In this document: positions 59,858 through 64,000 of the stretch, piece after piece
Layout of the letters: the number at the start of each line of letters is the position of its first letter
How positions within the stretch are numbered: the first letter of the stretch is position 1
Assembly (NCBI GenBank): GCA_964471155.1
Contig: CAYYFX010000005.1
Location: 19,442 to 83,441 of the forward strand
From: CAYYFX01 sp964471155
GTDB taxonomy: Bacteria > ARS69
DNA: 64,000 nucleotides
Direction: 5' to 3'
Notes under the pieces: model-generated
The model's input: only the letters and a program-made list of their open reading frames with translations
Database searches by the model: none
Told to the model about the DNA's origin: nothing
Translations under genes and position numbers: made by a program

Positions 59858-61790
59858 CGGGCCGGCCGTCCGCAGGCGCACCGTCCGGGCCCGCGCCGCC
59901 CGCCGGGTCGCCGGCCGCCGTCTCCCACTCGGCCACGAGCGCCGCCATCCCCGACGCCCCCGCGGCCTGCGCCCGTCGTCCGGCGGCCGCCGCCTCGGCG
60001 TAGCGGCCCGTCTCCCCCAGCGCCCGCGCCAGGCTGCTCCAGGCCAGCGGGTCTCCCGGACGCAGCTCCGCCGCGCGCCGGAACGACTCGGCCGCCTCCT
60101 GCATGCGCCCGGCGCGCGCGAGGATCGCGCCGCGGGTCTGCCAGGCGGACGCCAACTCCGGATCGCGCCGCGCGGCCTCCGTGGCCGCGGCCAGCGCCTC
60201 GTCGCTGCGCCCCAGATCCAGGAGCGCCAGCGCCCGATTCGCGTGCGCGCCGGGCAGCGCCGGGTCCGCGGCCAGCGCGCGATCCAGCAGCTCCAGCGCC
60301 TCCGCCGCGCGTCCCTCGCCCAGGAGCGCGGCCCCGGACGCGTTCAGGCGCAGCGCCGGATCCTCGCGCACCCCGGGATCCCGGAACACGAGCGGCGCGC
60401 ACGCCAGGACGGCGAGCCCGGGCACCGCCAGGGCGCGCCCCCGGCCGCCGCGCCACGCCTCGCGCGCGGCAGGCAGCGCGAAGCCCGCGAGCACGGCGAA
60501 CGGCACCAGGAGCGGCAGCCGGTAGCGCGCGGTCACGAAGAACGGCAGCAGCGACGCGGCGTACACCGCCGCGAACAGCGCGACGGTCCGGGCGTCCCCC
60601 GCCGCGGCGTCCCGGCGCCGCACCGCGAACACCGTCCCGGCCGCGGCCGCGAGCAGGAACCACGCCCAGGGCGCCGGCGCGAGCCGCACCATCCAGGCGC
60701 CTTCCGCGACGGAGGACGCGCCGAGGTTGTCGTCGATCTCGCGCGCGTTCGCGAGCAACCCGATCTTCCGCGCCACCAGGCCCGCGGCCCACGCCGGATC
60801 GTCGCGGATCCGCGCGATCGCCGCGTCCCGGTGCCACCGCGACGCCTCCCCCAGGGTCATCTCCCGCCCGGTCGCCGCCTCCGCCTCGCGCACGTACGCC
60901 CCGTCCGGCCCGAAGTCCCACGGCGTGCGCAGCAGCGCACGGCCTCCGAGCGATCCGGGCGCGAACCCCGTGGCCAGCAGCATCCCGCCGTTCGCGGTGA
61001 TCGGCGTCCACTCGCCGCCGACCACGCCGTTGCGCACGAGCACCGGCAGGAGCGGCAGGGCCACGCCGGCGGCGAACGCGAGCACGCGCCGCGCCCGCCG
61101 CGCGCCGCCCAGTCGCCACGCGCCGAACGGCGCGAACAGCAGCGCGCTCGCGCTCGCGAGCGAGAGCAGTCCCAGCATCGCGCCCGCGGCGAACGCGGGG
61201 CCCGACGTCCCGCGGCTCCGCGCGCGCAGCTGCGCCGCGAGGTACGACGCGGTGAGCGCCACGGCCACCGCCGTGTACAGCAGCTGGCTCTCGTAGACGA
61301 GCGGCACCGGCGTCAGCGCGAGCAGCAATCCGGCCGCCAACCCGGCCCCGCGCGAGAACCGCGCGCCCATGCGCCAGCCCAGCCACGCGGTCGCCACGCC
61401 CAGCGCGAACTGCAGCCCCAGCACCGGAGCGGGCGACTCGCCGAGCACGCGATACGCCACGCCCACCAGCAGCGGGTACAGCGGCGCGAACCACAGGGGG
61501 CCCGGCCCGAAGAGCAGATCCCCCTGCGCGAAGCGCGCCCCCATGTCGTGGTAGAACCGCGCGTCGATCGCGAGCGCCCGGAGCGACGGATCCCCCGCCG
61601 TTCCGGCCAGGAACAACGCGCGCAGCGCGAGCGCGGCCCCCGCGACGATCAGGCCGTCGCGCCGCTCAGGCCCGGACGACGTCGCTCGCCGCGCCCTCCC
61701 CGTCGCCGGCGCTTCGTTGGAGCCGATCGAGGCCCGGCGGCGGGCTCGCCGCGGAGATGACGATGGTCCCCTCACGGCCCGACACCGCAT
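59850..61790 (-). CDS. Polytopic membrane glycosyltransferase-like protein with TPRs (paralogue)
   Basis: Up to 646 residues. The frame opens at an ATG at 61790 inside the XRE-cupin gene, but the homologous part begins near PERRDGLIVAGAALALRALF (about 61670), where no normal start codon is seen, so the true start is uncertain. About ten membrane helices in the GT39/PMT layout, with DARFYHDMGARFAQGD after helix 1 (probable catalytic Asp), WFAPLYPLLVG and AREIDDNLGASSVAEG; the C-terminal 170 residues are TPRs (AEALELLDRALAADPALPGA, DEALAAATEAARRDPELASA). The same order as the protein at 5884-7671. The sugar and acceptor are unknown. Confidence 0.65.
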   Translation of the reverse strand: MRCRAVRGPSSSPRRARRRASIGSNEAPATGRARRATSSGPERRDGLIVAGAALALRALFLAGTAGDPSLRALAIDARFYHDMGARFAQGDLLFGPGPLWFAPLYPLLVGVAYRVLGESPAPVLGLQFALGVATAWLGWRMGARFSRGAGLAAGLLLALTPVPLVYESQLLYTAVAVALTASYLAAQLRARSRGTSGPAFAAGAMLGLLSLASASALLFAPFGAWRLGGARRARRVLAFAAGVALPLLPVLVRNGVVGGEWTPITANGGMLLATGFAPGSLGGRALLRTPWDFGPDGAYVREAEAATGREMTLGEASRWHRDAAIARIRDDPAWAAGLVARKIGLLANAREIDDNLGASSVAEGAWMVRLAPAPWAWFLLAAAAGTVFAVRRRDAAAGDARTVALFAAVYAASLLPFFVTARYRLPLLVPFAVLAGFALPAAREAWRGGRGRALAVPGLAVLACAPLVFRDPGVREDPALRLNASGAALLGEGRAAEALELLDRALAADPALPGAHANRALALLDLGRSDEALAAATEAARRDPELASAWQTRGAILARAGRMQEAAESFRRAAELRPGDPLAWSSLARALGETGRYAEAAAAGRRAQAAGASGMAALVAEWETAAGDPAGGAGPDGAPADGRPEK

Positions 61791-62325
61791 GCGGCACGGA
61801 CGCGTCGAAGGTGTGGACGTCCCCCGCGGTCAGCGTCCGCTCCTGCGAGCCGACGCGCACGACGGCCTCGCCGCATGCGCAAAACACGGTCTCCTTCCCG
61901 TCGTGCGCGAACCACACCGGGGCCGCCGGACCGGCGGCGAAGGCGTAGCTCCGGATGGCCACCGCCTCGGTGGACCAGAGCCGCGCGGCCCGCGCCCCCG
62001 CATAGCACTCTACATCCTCGTGCGCCGGACGGGCTTCCAGGTCCTGCTCCACGCCGCGAACGAGCGTGCGAAGCAGCTCCAGCTTCTCGACGTCGGTGAG
62101 CCGCTCGTGCGACAGCGCGGCGGCGGGGTGCGTGCCGAAGAGCGCCGGCAGGTCCACGTGCAGGACCTCGGCGATGCGCCGCGCGACCCGAAGGCTCGGC
62201 ACGCGCAGCGAGGATTCGATCTGACTCACGTACGCCGGAGCGACTCCGACCGCGTTGGCCAGCTCGGTCTGGGTCATGCGCCGCGTCTTGCGGAACTGCC
62301 GTAGCGATTTGCCAAAGTCGTCCAC
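61666..62325 (-). CDS. XRE-family regulator with cupin domain
   Basis: 219 residues if started at GTG 62325, which has AGGAG seven bases upstream; ATG 62370 adds 15 residues but lacks a ribosome site. The helix-turn-helix is SLRQFRKTRRMTQTELANAV then GVAPAYVSQIESSLRVPSLR, with a VARRIAEVLHVDLPALF helix behind. The C-terminal 90 residues form a cupin barrel (WFAHDGKETVFCACGEAVVR, LTAGDVHTFDASVPHAVSGR). Cupin-XRE regulators sense small ligands and often repress nearby genes. It is divergent from the TPR/FG-GAP gene, so that gene, or the glycosyltransferase downstream, could be a target. Confidence 0.85.
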   Translation of the reverse strand: MDDFGKSLRQFRKTRRMTQTELANAVGVAPAYVSQIESSLRVPSLRVARRIAEVLHVDLPALFGTHPAAALSHERLTDVEKLELLRTLVRGVEQDLEARPAHEDVECYAGARAARLWSTEAVAIRSYAFAAGPAAPVWFAHDGKETVFCACGEAVVRVGSQERTLTAGDVHTFDASVPHAVSGREGTIVISAASPPPGLDRLQRSAGDGEGAASDVVRA

Positions 62326-62430
62326 CCGGAGACTCCTGGTGCGCAGGTCGGCCGGCGCTTCCACCCCCATGGAAAACGCTTACCGGCCCCCGTGGGCCAG
62401 CCGAACGACACTACACCACGAAAAGAGGCC

Positions 62431-62450
62431 CCACCAATCTCATATTGTGG
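62431..62450. promoter_or_regulatory. Possible operator palindrome in the divergent region
   Basis: CCACCAATCTCATATTGTGG is an imperfect inverted repeat (CCAC-AAT ... ATT-GTGG with one extra base) in an AT-richer spot between the XRE-cupin gene and the TPR/FG-GAP gene. It could be the site of the XRE regulator. Confidence 0.25.
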
Positions 62451-62574
62451 CGGCCCGCTCGATCGGGCCGCGGGGGGCTTCCGCCCGGCCGGCTGGCCAG
62501 CCCGGGCCGGCGGGGGTAGGATCGCCCGCGGCGTGGTCGAACCGGCCCCAGAGGCCCTTCCCGGAGGCCCTCCC

Positions 62575-64000
62575 GTGCCCCTTCCCGTCCGTTTCCGCCG
62601 TCCCACGGCCGCGGCCGTGGCCGTGGCCGCAGCCGCCGTCGCCCTGCTCGGCCCCGCCCCGCGCGCCGGCGCGGAGCGGATCTCGGAGGGCGCCGGACAG
62701 GTCTGGGTGCACCGGAACCTCGGCGGGGCCTTCCTGGACGCCGGCCGCTTCGCCGAGGCGGCCCGGGAGCTGGGGGAGGCGGCGGCGGTCGAGCCCGGCA
62801 GCGCCGGGGACGCGCGCAACCACGGCATCGCGGCCCTGCTGGCCGGGGACCTCGAGACGGCCCGCGTCGCCCTGGCCGCGGCGAAGCGGCTCGCGCCGGA
62901 CGACGCCCGCACCGCCTACGCCCTGGGCATCGTGGAGAAGCGCGCCGGGCGAACGGTCGAGGCGCGCGCGGAGCTGACGCGGTGCCGCGAGCTCGGAGGC
63001 GCCGGACCGGAGCTGGAGTACAACCTCGGGATCCTCGCGATGCGCCTGGCGGACCACGCCGCCGCGCTCCGCGAGTTCTCCGCGGTCATCGCACGCGGGA
63101 AGGACGGCGCGCCGCGGCACCACGCATCCGCCCGGCACGCGGAGGCGCGGGCGCTGCTCGCGGCGGGCGACCGGGCCGCGGGCGCCGGCGCCCTGCGTCG
63201 CTTCCGGGAGCTCGGGGCCGGCGACGGCGCGCTGCCGGACGAGCAGGATCTCGAACGGGGCGAACTGCTGCAGCCGGCGACGTTCCCGCGCCCGCCGGAC
63301 GTTCGCGCCGCGGGAACGCTGCCCGCCTTCGCGCCCTCCCCGTTGCCGGCCGGCGATCCGCGCTGGGCGCACGCGGCGGACCTGGACGGCGACGGCGACA
63401 CGGACCTCCTGCTCGGGGACGGGCAGACGCTCCGCGACCTCCGCCGCGACGGCGCGGCCTGGACCGACGTGACCGCGAGCCGCGGGCTCGCCGGCCTTCT
63501 CGGCGTCGCCGCGGCGCGGGCGGTGGATGTGGACGGCGACGGCGCGGTGGATCTGGTGCGCGGCGGCACGGGCGGGCTGGAGATCCAGTCCGGCGCGCTC
63601 GGCGCGTGGAACCCGCCGCGGTCGGCCGGCGTGGAGTCGCTGACGCGCTTCGTGCCCGTGGACTTCGACCACGAGGGCGACGTGGACTTCGCCACGGCGG
63701 GTCCGCGGCGTCCGTCGCTGCTGCAGAATCTCGGCGACGGCACGTTCGCGGACCTCGCGGAGTCGTCCGGGCTCGCCGCGCTCGGGCCCACGGTGACCGT
63801 GGAAGCCGGCGACTTCGACGACGACCACGACGTGGACCTCCTGTTCGTGACGCGCCGCGGCGAGGTGGTCGTCGCGTCGAATGCGCGCGGCGGGCGCTTC
63901 GAGGTGCCGCCGCCGCTCGCCGGCGCGCCGCCCGGCGCGTTCGAGGCCGCCGGCGGCGACCTCGACGGCGACGGCGACCAGGATCTCGCGGTCGCGGCGC
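62575..64000 (+). CDS. Secreted TPR plus FG-GAP (VCBS) protein, 3' part missing
   Basis: Open to the right edge from GTG 62575, behind CCGGAGG. A signal peptide (RRPTAAAVAVAAAAVALLGP) is followed by TPRs (about 45-210: NLGGAFLDAGRFAEAARELG, PDDARTAYALGIVEKRAGR). From about 255 the chain has FG-GAP-like Asp loops: HAADLDGDGDTDLLLGDG, ARAVDVDGDGAVDLVRGG, VPVDFDHEGDVDFATAGP, EAGDFDDDHDVDLLFVTR, AGGDLDGDGDQDLAVAA. This order (TPR, then FG-GAP and often an ASPIC/UnbV domain) is common in exported proteins of Acidobacteria and related lineages. The end is not seen. Confidence 0.8.
   Translation, partial: MPLPVRFRRPTAAAVAVAAAAVALLGPAPRAGAERISEGAGQVWVHRNLGGAFLDAGRFAEAARELGEAAAVEPGSAGDARNHGIAALLAGDLETARVALAAAKRLAPDDARTAYALGIVEKRAGRTVEARAELTRCRELGGAGPELEYNLGILAMRLADHAAALREFSAVIARGKDGAPRHHASARHAEARALLAAGDRAAGAGALRRFRELGAGDGALPDEQDLERGELLQPATFPRPPDVRAAGTLPAFAPSPLPAGDPRWAHAADLDGDGDTDLLLGDGQTLRDLRRDGAAWTDVTASRGLAGLLGVAAARAVDVDGDGAVDLVRGGTGGLEIQSGALGAWNPPRSAGVESLTRFVPVDFDHEGDVDFATAGPRRPSLLQNLGDGTFADLAESSGLAALGPTVTVEAGDFDDDHDVDLLFVTRRGEVVVASNARGGRFEVPPPLAGAPPGAFEAAGGDLDGDGDQDLAVAA

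Overview
The window is 64 kb of very GC-rich bacterial DNA (about 70 % by eye) with densely packed protein genes. Many genes start with GTG and overlap the preceding stop by 4 bp (GTGA or ATGA). A run of ten N at 56636-56645 shows it is a scaffold from a draft, probably metagenomic, assembly. I see no phage, insertion sequence, CRISPR array or rRNA. Several secreted proteins end in a FlgD-like beta-sandwich (motif GPNP... with a ...GVYF... strand), and there are a PorV-like outer-membrane protein, other beta-barrels and many TPR proteins. This points to a Gram-negative, two-membrane lineage of the FCB or Eisenbacteria-like kind; that placement is inference.

Layout. 1-3018 (minus): an operon of an outer-membrane barrel, a TusA-like protein, a DsrE protein, a TusA-OsmC fusion and a MetE-like methyltransferase cut by the left edge. 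3360-5874 (plus): molybdate transporter modABC. 5884-11495 (minus): a MacA-type adaptor, two MacB-type permeases without an ATPase, and a membrane glycosyltransferase with TPRs. 11538-19917: kptA, an M24 peptidase, apt, tRNA-Pro(CGG), pcm-surE, tRNA-Pro(GGG), a MerR regulator, and the gpsA-plsY-der cluster. 20132-28187: secreted and envelope proteins, a glutamine-synthetase-family enzyme, and a short damaged stretch with two frameshifted reading frames. 28188-34734: an ECF sigma factor convergent with a Ser/Thr kinase, a sensor-trkH pair and an orphan gene. 34856-40492: a giant FG-GAP protein, a small secreted protein, tRNA-Gly(CCC) and a methyltransferase. 40561-53325 (minus): a TPR regulator, then a tightly coupled operon mtaB-miaB-lapA-lapB-like-SPOR/TPR-mutS-mutL-miaA, joining tRNA position-37 modification with mismatch repair. 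53434-53636: a 203-bp element with 54-bp near-perfect inverted arms. 53628-64000: PorV-like protein, PfkB kinase, an AlkP-like gene broken by the assembly gap, a GT4 glycosyltransferase, a secreted cyclophilin, tRNA-Gln(CTG) and tRNA-Glu(CTC), a second membrane glycosyltransferase-TPR protein, an XRE-cupin regulator, and a TPR/FG-GAP protein cut by the right edge.

Most content is housekeeping (tRNA modification, mismatch repair, phospholipid synthesis, ribosome GTPase, protein repair) mixed with envelope functions. The least conventional parts are the sulfur-relay-like operon with an outer-membrane barrel, the kinase-less sensor fused translationally to trkH, and the large inverted repeat.
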